Assembly: GCF_020991475.1 (NCBI RefSeq)
Contig: NZ_JAJMPA010000001.1
Coordinates: forward strand, 2,943,350-3,007,349
DNA length: 64,000 bases
Reading direction: 5' to 3'
Source of the DNA: Pedobacter sp. MC2016-14
GTDB lineage: Bacteria > Bacteroidota > Bacteroidia > Sphingobacteriales > Sphingobacteriaceae
Position 1 is the first letter of the stretch. Every line of letters begins with the position of its first letter. Below are positions 1 through 8,231 of the stretch, one piece after another. Made by a program: the position numbers and the translations under genes. The notes under the pieces are model-generated. The model worked only from the letters and a program-made list of their open reading frames with translations. It was not told where the DNA came from and searched no databases.

Positions 1-61
1 CTGTTCAACCAGATTTCAAAATTAACATAGTTTTCACTAAGTTATACTGGTAGACGGTAAT

Positions 62-481
62 TTAGTTGATGGTCCTGTTTTGGTTAAACCAGAATTCATG
101 CATTGACCTTATACAAGTAACCAGGTTGTTGTAACCAGAAGGTTTCGTGATATAGGCGTTTGCACCGAATTCATAAGAGGCCTTAACATCCGTTGGATCA
201 TCAGAAGTAGAAAATAGGATAACTGGTGTAAAACGTAAGTAGGGGATTTCCTTGATTCTTTTCAGGATATCAAGCCCAGAAAGTCCGGGAAGATTAAGGT
301 CCAGTAAAATAAGTTTAGGTTTGTTTTTGTTCTCTACAAACTTCTCCAGGCTCCTGATTGCATCCCTTCCATCTTCTACTACGCTTAAGGTCAAATCTTC
401 TCTAACTTCCTTCATTGCATGTTCCAGGATAAAAGCAAAATCCTGGTCATCTTCTACATAAAATATATCCGGCGAAATCAT
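62..481 (-). CDS. Single-domain response regulator, probable phytochrome partner
   Basis: A CheY-like receiver domain of 139 residues with no output domain. The acidic pocket (Asp11, Asp12), the phosphoacceptor Asp61 in LILLDLNLPG and the conserved Lys113 in ITKP are all visible, so it should be phosphorylatable. It starts 4 bases after the stop of the bacteriophytochrome kinase on the same strand, so the two are very probably co-transcribed and cognate, like the Rcp1-type partners of other phytochromes. With no DNA-binding domain it must act by protein contact or as a phosphate sink; the downstream target cannot be read from the sequence. Confidence 0.93.
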   Translation of the reverse strand: MISPDIFYVEDDQDFAFILEHAMKEVREDLTLSVVEDGRDAIRSLEKFVENKNKPKLILLDLNLPGLSGLDILKRIKEIPYLRFTPVILFSTSDDPTDVKASYEFGANAYITKPSGYNNLVTCIRSMHEFWFNQNRTIN

Positions 482-485
482 AGTC

Positions 486-2696
486 TTATTTTTTAAATGC
501 TATATAAAATATTGTACCTGTTCCCAACTCACTCTCGAACCAAATGCGTCCGTTATGCTTCTCAATGATACGTTTAACAATAGCCAAGCCGACTCCTGTT
601 CCCTCGTAATCTTTCACATTTTCCATGCGTTTAAACAATTCAAACACCTTGTCGTGATAGTTTACATCAATACCAATGCCATTATCTTTAACCGCATAAA
701 TAATTTCATCTTCATCTGCCTTACCTTCAATAGAAATTTGGGGCAAAGTAGATTTTGAGGCATATTTTACGGCATTGCCAATGATGTTGTTAAACACCTG
801 AGAAATCATCGTTTGGTCTCCCTGTAAGTCTGGGCATTCCCCAATAATGATTTTGGCATTTTCTGCCTTATAAGCAGAAACAACTTCCCGGGTAATGTCT
901 TTAATCAATTTACCCATTGTAATGCTAACAAAGTCCACTTCAGAACGGCCTACTCTTGCCAGTTTCAAAATTTCATTGATCAGAAAATTCATTCTGTCTG
1001 CACCATTAATTACACGATCGAGTAATTTTTTGCCCTTTTCATCTATAGATTTGTTCTGGGCCAAAAATAATTCTGTGTAACTTTTTATAGAGGTTAATGG
1101 TGTTCTTAAATCATGTGATATCGTGTAGCTAAAAGTATCCAGCTCTTCATAGGCTAATTTTAAACGTTCATTGAGGATTCTGATCTCACTGGCTTTTTTA
1201 TTGATGGTGCTGATGATTTTTTCCCTGAGCTTCAAGATTCCTGTAAATTCTTCCTTTGTCCAGCGGATAGAAGTATTTCTCACCTGTTCTGCCCAACTTT
1301 CAAAAGAGTTACGGGGACTAAGGATTAAGAGGCCATCTTCGCCTTTTTCTGTTGGTTTTTCTGGATTACCTGCCCATTGTATGGTTTGAATCTGTTCTGG
1401 TTTAAACCATACAATTAATTCTGAAAGGTCTCTGCTCAACATGCAAACCATTATTCCACTTGCTATGTTTGCATAATCTCTGGCTGGCTTAAACACTTCG
1501 GGTAATTGATGAGTGTGGTATACCGATTCCTGCATGGTATCTTTAAGCCAGTTAAAAAGCGGTATCAACTGCTCCTTTGCCGGGGTTTTTCCAAGAGTTT
1601 CAAACCGGCCTTCAAATAAAATGGCCACACCTTCGGCGCTGGTTACGTCCAATAAGGACAGTTTATGGTTGGTTAACGCAGAAACCAAATCGGCATCTTT
1701 TTCCAGATACCCTGAAATTTCCTGGATGGCCTCTTTAAGGTTATTGCTTTTTTCTGTGTCTTCTTCCCCCTGTCTGTATTCTAATGCAGAAGATAATATC
1801 TGTCCAATTAACTTGGCGCCTTCTCTGGCTTTATAATCTATAAATTTAGGACCGTAATTGTGACAGGCCACCAATCCCCAAAGTTCTCCATGTGCAATTA
1901 AAGAAATACTGAAACTGCTGGCTACACCCATATTTTTCAGGTACTGGATGTGTATGGGCGATACGGCCCGTAGACTGGAATGGGTTAAATCCAGCGGCGT
2001 ATTGGTATAGGTTGAAATTGCCGCACTGTTGGTATTTACGTCGGCAATGATCCTGGTAAAATTTAATTTATACAATTCCCTTGCTTGTTTGGGGATGTCT
2101 GTTGCCGGGTAGTGAAGTCCAAAAAAAGGTTCCAATTCTTCATTTTTTACCTCTGCTACTACCTCTCCATGCCCATCTTCAGCAAAGCGGTAAATCATTA
2201 CCCTGTCGTATTCAATCAAGTTTTTGACTTCATGGGCAGAATGGCTCAATAAACCATCGAGATTTTTGCTGGCCAGGATTTCGGAGATGGATTTGCCGAT
2301 CAGGTGTTGAATGTCAAATTCTAACGTGGCCGGTTCAAATTCTAGGATATACGCTGAATTACTTTGGTGGATAATCAGGTAAAATAGCTCCTCGTTAATC
2401 TTTAATTTATAGGGGTTGATAACCTCAAATGTCTGCTGACTTTTTCCAAGTTTAAGCAGCTGAGCAAAATCCAGTTCATCTTTAAAAGCGGGAATGTTTT
2501 TATTTAAATCAGCAATCGGTAAATCCAATAGTTGTTTTGCATCCACCGAGAGGTAATCTTCAATGTTTTCGCTAACATAAGATACGTTCAGGTTATCGGC
2601 ATGTACGGCGATGAGAAAGCCGTGAGACTGAATTTTTCCTGGAACGTGTATGGGTTCACGGTCGCAATTGGTAAGGTCAACATTGTATTCATTCAT
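486..2696 (-). CDS. bphP: Bacteriophytochrome histidine kinase (PAS-GAF-PHY-HisKA-HATPase)
   Basis: A 736-residue red/far-red light sensor kinase. Cys11 in the N-terminal segment (TNCDREPIHVPG) is at the place where bacteriophytochromes attach biliverdin. The GAF domain has the chromophore-pocket PATDIP motif (197-202) and His249 in SPIHIQYL. The PHY domain carries tongue motifs WAGNP (441-445) and PRNSF (461-465). A HisKA domain follows with the phosphoacceptor His528 in YTISHDLRTPL, then a HATPase_c domain with DNGIGI and GTGVGLAIVKRI. All modules expected of a working photoreceptor are present. It leads a two-gene unit with the receiver gene downstream. No heme oxygenase, which makes biliverdin, lies in this window, so the chromophore must come from a gene elsewhere. 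Confidence 0.95.
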   Translation of the reverse strand: MNEYNVDLTNCDREPIHVPGKIQSHGFLIAVHADNLNVSYVSENIEDYLSVDAKQLLDLPIADLNKNIPAFKDELDFAQLLKLGKSQQTFEVINPYKLKINEELFYLIIHQSNSAYILEFEPATLEFDIQHLIGKSISEILASKNLDGLLSHSAHEVKNLIEYDRVMIYRFAEDGHGEVVAEVKNEELEPFFGLHYPATDIPKQARELYKLNFTRIIADVNTNSAAISTYTNTPLDLTHSSLRAVSPIHIQYLKNMGVASSFSISLIAHGELWGLVACHNYGPKFIDYKAREGAKLIGQILSSALEYRQGEEDTEKSNNLKEAIQEISGYLEKDADLVSALTNHKLSLLDVTSAEGVAILFEGRFETLGKTPAKEQLIPLFNWLKDTMQESVYHTHQLPEVFKPARDYANIASGIMVCMLSRDLSELIVWFKPEQIQTIQWAGNPEKPTEKGEDGLLILSPRNSFESWAEQVRNTSIRWTKEEFTGILKLREKIISTINKKASEIRILNERLKLAYEELDTFSYTISHDLRTPLTSIKSYTELFLAQNKSIDEKGKKLLDRVINGADRMNFLINEILKLARVGRSEVDFVSITMGKLIKDITREVVSAYKAENAKIIIGECPDLQGDQTMISQVFNNIIGNAVKYASKSTLPQISIEGKADEDEIIYAVKDNGIGIDVNYHDKVFELFKRMENVKDYEGTGVGLAIVKRIIEKHNGRIWFESELGTGTIFYIAFKK

Positions 2697-2727
2697 AGGG
2701 TATGTAGGATCTATCGCTCTTTGTGCG

Positions 2728-2760
2728 CAAAAATATTAGAATTTAGTTAATTTAAACAAA
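2728..2760 (-). promoter_or_regulatory. Bacteroidota-type promoter of the phytochrome unit
   Basis: Read on the minus strand, TTTG (2757-2760) is followed after 21 bases by TATTTTTG (2728-2735), a match to the Bacteroidota housekeeping consensus TTTG-N19..21-TAnnTTTG. Transcription would start near 2721, about 25 bases before the kinase ATG. Seen in sequence; activity inferred. Confidence 0.65.
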
Positions 2761-2890
2761 TACCGAACCAAATCCTTAGCACCGCTAGGGTTGAGGATAA
2801 TTTGTAGACGATGTTGCTTAATTTTTTAAATTAATTGGAGGCTGATATAAAGCTTGTTGAGCTTTAAATGCACTATTAATTTAAAATAGA

Positions 2891-2922
2891 TTTGCGCATG
2901 TAGCGTATTACTCCTATCTTTG
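2891..2922 (+). promoter_or_regulatory. Promoter of tRNA-Arg
   Basis: TTTG (2891-2894), a 20-base spacer and TATCTTTG (2915-2922) match the Bacteroidota promoter consensus. The predicted start near 2929 lies about 10 bases before the tRNA, which fits a tRNA transcription unit. Confidence 0.75.
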
Positions 2923-2939
2923 GCGCTCCGAAGGGAAAT

Positions 2940-3013
2940 GCATCCATAGCTCAGCTGGATAGAGCACCGGTTTTCTAAACCGTAGGTCATAGGTTCGAAT
3001 CCTATTGGGTGTA
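2940..3013 (+). tRNA. tRNA-Arg (anticodon TCT)
   Basis: A complete cloverleaf of 74 bases. The 7-bp acceptor stem pairs 2940-2946 with 3006-3012 (one G-T and one T-G pair). The D arm (GCTC/GAGC), the T arm (ATAGG/CCTAT around TTCGAAT) and the discriminator A at 3013 are clear. The anticodon loop TTTCTAA (2972-2978) gives anticodon TCT at 2974-2976, reading AGA and AGG. The outermost anticodon-stem pair is a C-T mismatch (2967/2983). The 3' CCA is not encoded. It reads AGA codons, which are common in AT-rich genomes. Confidence 0.96.
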
Positions 3014-3017
3014 CATC

Positions 3018-3050
3018 AAAAGCCTTTAACTTTATTGTTAAGGGCTTTTT
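3018..3050 (+). terminator. Rho-independent terminator of tRNA-Arg
   Basis: An inverted repeat of 13 bases per arm (3018-3030 with 3037-3049, one wobble) around a 6-base loop, running directly into a T tract. It sits 5 bases after the tRNA, so it closes that unit. Confidence 0.85.
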
Positions 3051-3097
3051 GTTTTCGGAGCGCTTACATATCAATCATTTAAGCTCCGTATATAAAT

Positions 3098-3523
3098 ATG
3101 AAATTAGCCAATCTAGTCAAACAGATGATGACGTATATCAAACACATCCCGGTGCTAATATTTTTATTACTTACTGCTGCTCCTGGTCAAGCCCAGTCGC
3201 CCTCCACACCACAGGCGGAAAAGCTTTTTAAAGGGATATGGGTGGATAAGAAAACGACCAGGCACCTGGAAATATCTTTTGAGAATGGTTATGCTACCAT
3301 TATAGACTGGACCAGTAAATTACAAAAGCGGGAAAGCGGCGATATCTACAAGGCATTTCTCAGAAATGGAAAACTCGTCATGCCAGAAGACACCGAGTTC
3401 CATGCGCCCTATAGTGAAATCATCTCAAAAAACAACACACTGATCTACCTGACAAAGCCCATCATCACCAAAAAAACATCCCGTTGGGATAAGCAGATTT
3501 TTACCAGATCCAGTAAACTATAG
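3098..3523 (+). CDS. Small secreted protein of unknown function
   Basis: 141 residues that I do not recognise. The N-terminus has a hydrophobic stretch (IPVLIFLLLTAAPGQAQ) ending in a likely signal peptidase I site, so the mature protein of about 108 residues should be periplasmic or outer-membrane exposed. The mature part reads as alternating short strands (GIWVDKKTTRHLEISF, NGYATIIDW), suggesting a small beta-rich fold of the kind seen in secreted lipocalin-like proteins, but this is only an impression. ATG at 3125 or 3128 are alternative starts that would shorten the N-region. It converges with the UvrA-like gene, with 26 bases between the stops. Confidence 0.7.
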   Translation: MKLANLVKQMMTYIKHIPVLIFLLLTAAPGQAQSPSTPQAEKLFKGIWVDKKTTRHLEISFENGYATIIDWTSKLQKRESGDIYKAFLRNGKLVMPEDTEFHAPYSEIISKNNTLIYLTKPIITKKTSRWDKQIFTRSSKL

Positions 3524-3549
3524 CTGGAGAAACCCGGAGTGTAAAAACT

Positions 3550-6075
3550 CTAAGATGGATCCAGGTAAGCAGCGAGAAAAGGCGCCGTACGGGTGTTGCC
3601 AGATGTAAGGAACTGCCGGGGGGCCGTACTGCATACCACTTTGCCGCCCTTTGCTCCAGCCGAGGGGCCGATTTCCATAATCCAGTCGCTGGCGGCGATC
3701 ACAGAAAGGTCATGCTCTACCAGAATAACGGTATTGCCTTGGTCTACCAGGTAATTGAGCTGAACCATCAGTTTCTCTACGTCGGCCGGATGCAGGCCAG
3801 TGGTAGGTTCGTCCATAATGTAAAGCGTTTTACCCTGCTGGTTGCGCTGAAGCTCCGTAGCCAGTTTAATGCGCTGCGCTTCACCACCAGAAAGTTCGGT
3901 AGCAGGCTGTCCCAGCTTTAAATAGCCCAATCCGACCTGCCTGACAATATTCAGCCCGCGTGCAAGTGTGGCATCTTCGCTGAAAAAGTCCCATGCCTGG
4001 TCTACATTCATCTGAAGGACTTCGGCAATGTTTTTATCGTTATATTCAATTTCCAGGGTTTCTTCATTATACCGTGTTCCCTTACAGACCGGACAGGGAC
4101 TGTACACGCTTGGTAAAAATAGCAATTCTACCATAACAAAGCCTTCCCCCTGACAATGTGGACAGCGGCCTTTCGAAACGTTAAAACTAAAACGACCTGC
4201 ATCGTATTTCCGCTTCCGGGCTGCTGGCGTAGTTGCAAAGAGTTTTCGTATGGGATCGAACAGACCGGTATAGGTCGCTAAATTAGATCGTGGTGTCCTG
4301 CCTATCGGCTTTTGATCCACTTGAACCAGTCTTTTGATCTGATTAACCCCTTCGGTGATTTTTCCTTCCATCTGTCCCGGCTGCTCCTGCAATAGATCAG
4401 CGCTGCTTTCATCGGGTGTATCAGCAGATTTTTGTCCTATTGCTGCCGAAACCAATGTCACCAGTACCTGGCTGACCAATGTGCTTTTACCGGAACCGGA
4501 GATACCGGTTACACTGGTCAAAACACCAAGTGGAAATTCTACACTCAGGTTCTTGAGGTTATTGCGGTTCAGACCTTCCAGCTTTAGCCATGCTGAAGGC
4601 GCACGTGGATGTTCATTAATAGTATTTTTTTGATGGTAGATATAGTCTTTAGTTTGGGAATTTTTGATGTATTTGAGCCCCTCAGGCTTACCGCTGTACA
4701 GGATTTGTCCGCCATTTTCGCCCGCACCAGGGCCCACATCTACAATCCACTCAGCGTGACGGATCACGTCAATTTCATGTTCCACCAAAAATAGTGAGTT
4801 GCCAGCAGCCTTAAGTTTATCAAGCGCTCTCAATAAAGCCTGGGTATCCGCGGGGTGCAATCCGGCGGATGGTTCATCCAGGACATAAACAACCCCGAAT
4901 AAATTAGACCGGATCTGCGTAGCCAGCCGCAGACGCTGAAGTTCACCCGGAGAAAGGCTGGGTGTACTTCTATCAAGGCTCAGGTAGCCCAAACCGAGAT
5001 CAAGTATGGTCTCCAGTCTAGATACCAGGTCTTCAGCGATGCGCTGGGTCACCATGCCTTTCTCCGGATGCGCAGCTTCTTTAGTTTTATTAAACTCATT
5101 ATCGGCTCTGGCATGCCTCTGGAATACAGCATGTAACTCGTCCAGAGACAAAGCGTGCATCTGGCTGATGTCTTTACCATCGAATTTTACACTTAGTGAT
5201 TGTTTCCGGAGCTTTTTGCCCTGGCACAGCGGGCAGAGCGCACTGAGCATAAACTGGCTCACTCGTTTTTTCATAAGCTGGCTCTGGCTATCGGCAAAGG
5301 TTTGCATAACGTATTTTTTTGCGCCGGTAAATGTACCCATGTAGTCTGGCTGCATTTTATTTGCAATGGCCTTTCTCACCTGTTCGGCGGTAAAACGAGG
5401 ATATACCGGGACTACGGGTTGTTCGTCGGTAAATAAGATCCAGTCCCGGTCTTTTTTAGGTAGTTTTCTCCATGGTGTATCCACTTCATAGCCTAGGGTA
5501 ATCAGAATATCCCGGAGATTTTGTCCCTGCCAGGCTGTAGGCCATGCCGCAATTGCCCTTTCCCTGATCGTCAGGGAATCATCGGGAACCATTGATTTTT
5601 CTGTTACTTCGTATACCCGGCCAATACCGTGGCACTGCGGGCATGCACCTTCAGGAGTGTTTGCAGAAAAACCCTCCGCATAGATGATCTCCTGGCCTTC
5701 TGGATAATCTCCTGCCCTCGAGTACAGCATTCGCAACAGGTTAGACAAAGTAGTCACACTTCCAACCGATGACCTGGAATTGGATGCGCCCCGCTGCTGC
5801 TGGAGGGCAATCGCAGGTGGCAGACCTTCAACTTCGTCTACCTCCGGAATGGCCATCTGATTGAACAGACGACGGGCGTAAGGGGAAACGGATTCAAGGT
5901 ATCTCCGCTGTGCCTCGGCATATAGCGTCCCAAAGGCCAGTGAAGATTTACCGGAGCCTGATACACCGGTAAAAACTACAAAAGCATCCCTTGGGATGCT
6001 TAAACTTACATTTTTCAGGTTATGTTCTCTGGCACCTTTTACAATTACAAAACCTTTGTTTTCCATACTATGCAT
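3550..6075 (-). CDS. UvrA-family ABC ATPase lacking the UvrB-binding domain (UvrA2-like)
   Basis: 841 residues, about 100 shorter than the canonical nucleotide-excision-repair UvrA. Both ABC modules are complete: Walker A VSGSGKSS near residue 38 and ISGSGKST in the second half, signatures LSPGELQRLRLA and LSGGEAQRIKLA, Walker B VLDEPSAGLH and IMDEPTTGLH. Zinc-binding CPQC, CPLC, CPHC and CPVC pairs are present. The first module runs from the early ATPase region straight to the ACPQC zinc site, so the roughly 100-150-residue UvrB-interaction insertion is missing. This is the hallmark of UvrA2 proteins linked to resistance to DNA-damaging drugs. It is transcribed alone. ATG at 6066 is an alternative start. 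Not the main repair uvrA. Confidence 0.88.
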   Translation of the reverse strand: MHSMENKGFVIVKGAREHNLKNVSLSIPRDAFVVFTGVSGSGKSSLAFGTLYAEAQRRYLESVSPYARRLFNQMAIPEVDEVEGLPPAIALQQQRGASNSRSSVGSVTTLSNLLRMLYSRAGDYPEGQEIIYAEGFSANTPEGACPQCHGIGRVYEVTEKSMVPDDSLTIRERAIAAWPTAWQGQNLRDILITLGYEVDTPWRKLPKKDRDWILFTDEQPVVPVYPRFTAEQVRKAIANKMQPDYMGTFTGAKKYVMQTFADSQSQLMKKRVSQFMLSALCPLCQGKKLRKQSLSVKFDGKDISQMHALSLDELHAVFQRHARADNEFNKTKEAAHPEKGMVTQRIAEDLVSRLETILDLGLGYLSLDRSTPSLSPGELQRLRLATQIRSNLFGVVYVLDEPSAGLHPADTQALLRALDKLKAAGNSLFLVEHEIDVIRHAEWIVDVGPGAGENGGQILYSGKPEGLKYIKNSQTKDYIYHQKNTINEHPRAPSAWLKLEGLNRNNLKNLSVEFPLGVLTSVTGISGSGKSTLVSQVLVTLVSAAIGQKSADTPDESSADLLQEQPGQMEGKITEGVNQIKRLVQVDQKPIGRTPRSNLATYTGLFDPIRKLFATTPAARKRKYDAGRFSFNVSKGRCPHCQGEGFVMVELLFLPSVYSPCPVCKGTRYNEETLEIEYNDKNIAEVLQMNVDQAWDFFSEDATLARGLNIVRQVGLGYLKLGQPATELSGGEAQRIKLATELQRNQQGKTLYIMDEPTTGLHPADVEKLMVQLNYLVDQGNTVILVEHDLSVIAASDWIMEIGPSAGAKGGKVVCSTAPRQFLTSGNTRTAPFLAAYLDPS

Positions 6076-6237
6076 CCTTGATTTTGATTAGAATTGTTGC
6101 AATCCCAGAATAACCACAAAACTTATCTTTGATTATTTGACTTGTCATGCTTTGTCATCAACAATGTTTCGCCACAGTTGTTTAGCTGAATGATCTGTTG
6201 AAGGGCATGGAGCCTTCATCCATTAATATTGAGATAT

Positions 6238-6504
6238 ATGAAACAAGAAAAACACACAGGCGCTTTGATTGTAGATTTATCAGCAGCAATTCTAACAGTT
6301 GCAACCCAGCGGGGTGCTGAAAAAAGTACTTGCCCCTCTGAAATTGCCCGCATGTTATTTCCTAATGACTGGCGAAAACATATGACGGAGGTGGTTCATG
6401 CTGCTTTAGCCCTACATCAACAAAATAAGGTAAGCATCACCCAAAAGGGAAAGGTCATAGATGTAAAGCATATTAAGGAACCTATCCGTATAAAGATTGT
6501 TTAG
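6238..6504 (+). CDS. DUF3253 family protein
   Basis: 88 residues from the ATG at 6238; a TTG at 6229 would add three residues but is the weaker choice. The sequence shows the DUF3253 pattern: a conserved CPSEIARMLFPNDWR block (about 33-47), a helix ending in VVHAALALH, then a KVSITQKGKVIDV strand pair and a basic tail. The fold resembles a winged helix, but I know of no demonstrated role. It is monocistronic and divergent from the UvrA-like gene. A possible promoter element TATCTTTG sits at 6124-6131 with a TTG 24 bases upstream. Confidence 0.8.
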   Translation: MKQEKHTGALIVDLSAAILTVATQRGAEKSTCPSEIARMLFPNDWRKHMTEVVHAALALHQQNKVSITQKGKVIDVKHIKEPIRIKIV

Positions 6505-6640
6505 TGGCGATGCTTACTTTTTTGAGTAGGATTTCTAAAAAAAAACTATAAACCTTTAAAGTTGTTAAAATAGTAAGGCATGTCCAATAATTGTCGCTAA
6601 ATACCAGTTTTCAAATTTCATTAACATTCAACTTCAAAAT

Positions 6641-7069
6641 ATGCGCATTTTAATTATACTTTTGGTTTTCGGCTTAACATCCCAGACATTTGCACAAACA
6701 GGGAAACTTTTCAAGGGAACCTTAAACAATTCGATTAAAATCAGTCTCTATTTACAAGGGCTGGAGGAAGGCACAAATGCTGATCCGATTATTGGTGCCT
6801 ATAAATATGACGGTCAAAAGGGATACCTGTTATTAAACGGATATAGAAATAAGGACGGCAATATTGTTTTAGTTGAGCAGGCCACACCAAATTTCTCGGG
6901 TATTTTTTTCGGAATAGTATCCGGCAGCCAGGTTTCGGGCAAGTGGACCAGCGCTAATCAACAGGTTAGCTATCCATTTAAAATTGAAGCCATAACCGCT
7001 AACAAAGAACAGCTGATACAATTTCAAGGTGCCATTGCAGCTAAAGCGAATGAATTTAGAAACTATTAG
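6641..7069 (+). CDS. Secreted protein of unknown function
   Basis: 142 residues with a clear signal peptide (MRILIILLVFGLTSQTFA, cleavage before QTGKLF). The mature part begins KLFKGTLNNSIKISLYLQG and continues with glycine-rich short strands such as GAYKYDGQKGYLLLNGY and IFFGIVSGSQVSGKW. Many Bacteroidota proteins of this type describe a small beta-barrel-like domain, but I cannot name a family. It is the first of three same-strand genes for exported or membrane proteins (gaps of 29 and 35 bases), which suggests one transcript and a shared envelope role. Confidence 0.75.
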   Translation: MRILIILLVFGLTSQTFAQTGKLFKGTLNNSIKISLYLQGLEEGTNADPIIGAYKYDGQKGYLLLNGYRNKDGNIVLVEQATPNFSGIFFGIVSGSQVSGKWTSANQQVSYPFKIEAITANKEQLIQFQGAIAAKANEFRNY

Positions 7070-7098
7070 CTAACGATTATATCTTATGAGCCAAGTTT

Positions 7099-8196
7099 AT
7101 GTCAACGTACAAGCCGTGTAAAATTACTTTATTTTTTGTCCTGAGTTTATTTGGTATTCTTTTCTTTATGACTTCAACATCCGCACAGCAACAAAATCCG
7201 AAAGATTCCAGGTATAAAAAATATGCTGGTCGTTATGGTAACAGTTCAGGTATTGTGCTTTTTGAAGACGGTACTTATCTATTGTATGGATATGCTACCT
7301 TGGTTTTTGGTACCTATCGTTTCGAAAAAGACCAACTGCTTTTCTCTGCTGATCGTCAGGAACTGTTTGAGGTTTTTGCGCACCATAACCCTTCTCTAAA
7401 AACAGGTGCCAGAATTAACTTCATTGGTTTTGAGCGTGGAAGTAAAACATATGCACAGCTAGCCAATGACAGCATAAGGCCTGTGTTTAATGAAAACGCC
7501 AACTGTTTTGATGCTCCCTTTGTATACCTTAAATCTGGAAAACTAGCCGAATTTACATTAGCTGCTCTTCCCCCTGAATTCCACAGGTCAACTTCTTCAG
7601 TCAACACTTCTTTTTCTTACGTAAATAACGCAGGTTATAACGACTTTATCTTTGTGCATAATGCCACCAAAAGAGAGTATGAAGACTTTGTGGCCATCAT
7701 TGTTGCTACTGAAAAAGGAGAAGTCATCAAACTCTCCAACTATGGGGGTGAAAAGGGCTATCTTAAGCAAAAACAAGATAAGGGAGAGCAGCAGTGGAAG
7801 GAAGTCCTGGATCTGAAAAGCCAGTATGAACAGGAAAAAAGGTTTAATAAGGATGTTATTTATGCAAATCAGCATTATAACACTTTTCCTAAACCAGAAA
7901 CAGCCAGGTATGTGTATGATAAAAAAGAAAATCTTTACACTGCGTTGGAAGCAAAGGAAAACAAGAGTCGCTACATGCAAGACCAATACAATGACCCAAG
8001 CTACTTGCGTCAATACCAGAAGTTGGCCCCAAAGTCAAAGAGCGAATTCAAAATTGATGTTACACATCTGGCTAAAAGCCTATTTTTCACGGTATGCGGT
8101 GAAGGAGCAGAGCTATCCTACAAGTACAATGGCTTTATCGAATATAAAATTCAACATGAGCAAATACCTGTTGTTTTACCACCAGTAAAACCTTAA
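7099..8196 (+). CDS. Secreted protein of unknown function
   Basis: 365 residues, not recognised. A signal peptide is visible (basic start, hydrophobic FFVLSLFGILFFM, cleavage after STSA). The region KKYAGRYGNSSGIVLFEDGTYLLYGYATLVFGTYRF (about 40-74) reads like a small beta-domain describing a stored value, followed by a long mixed-charge middle rich in Lys, Glu and Tyr and a C-terminal strand region. No catalytic motif stands out. It lies 29 bases after the preceding secreted protein gene and 35 bases before a membrane protein gene. Confidence 0.75.
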   Translation: MSTYKPCKITLFFVLSLFGILFFMTSTSAQQQNPKDSRYKKYAGRYGNSSGIVLFEDGTYLLYGYATLVFGTYRFEKDQLLFSADRQELFEVFAHHNPSLKTGARINFIGFERGSKTYAQLANDSIRPVFNENANCFDAPFVYLKSGKLAEFTLAALPPEFHRSTSSVNTSFSYVNNAGYNDFIFVHNATKREYEDFVAIIVATEKGEVIKLSNYGGEKGYLKQKQDKGEQQWKEVLDLKSQYEQEKRFNKDVIYANQHYNTFPKPETARYVYDKKENLYTALEAKENKSRYMQDQYNDPSYLRQYQKLAPKSKSEFKIDVTHLAKSLFFTVCGEGAELSYKYNGFIEYKIQHEQIPVVLPPVKP

Positions 8197-8231
8197 AGTC
8201 GCCAGTAATAGAGACATAAAATTCAATAAGC

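Noticed and set aside
2940..3013. tRNA-Arg as an integration site for a mobile element
   Set aside because: tRNA 3' ends are common attachment sites, but I found no integrase gene and no repeated copy of the tRNA end in the window.
2826..3074. Minus-strand frame of 82 residues with HPIGFEPMTYGLENR
   Set aside because: It lies antisense across the tRNA-Arg and its terminator. This is a well-known spurious translation of tRNA genes.
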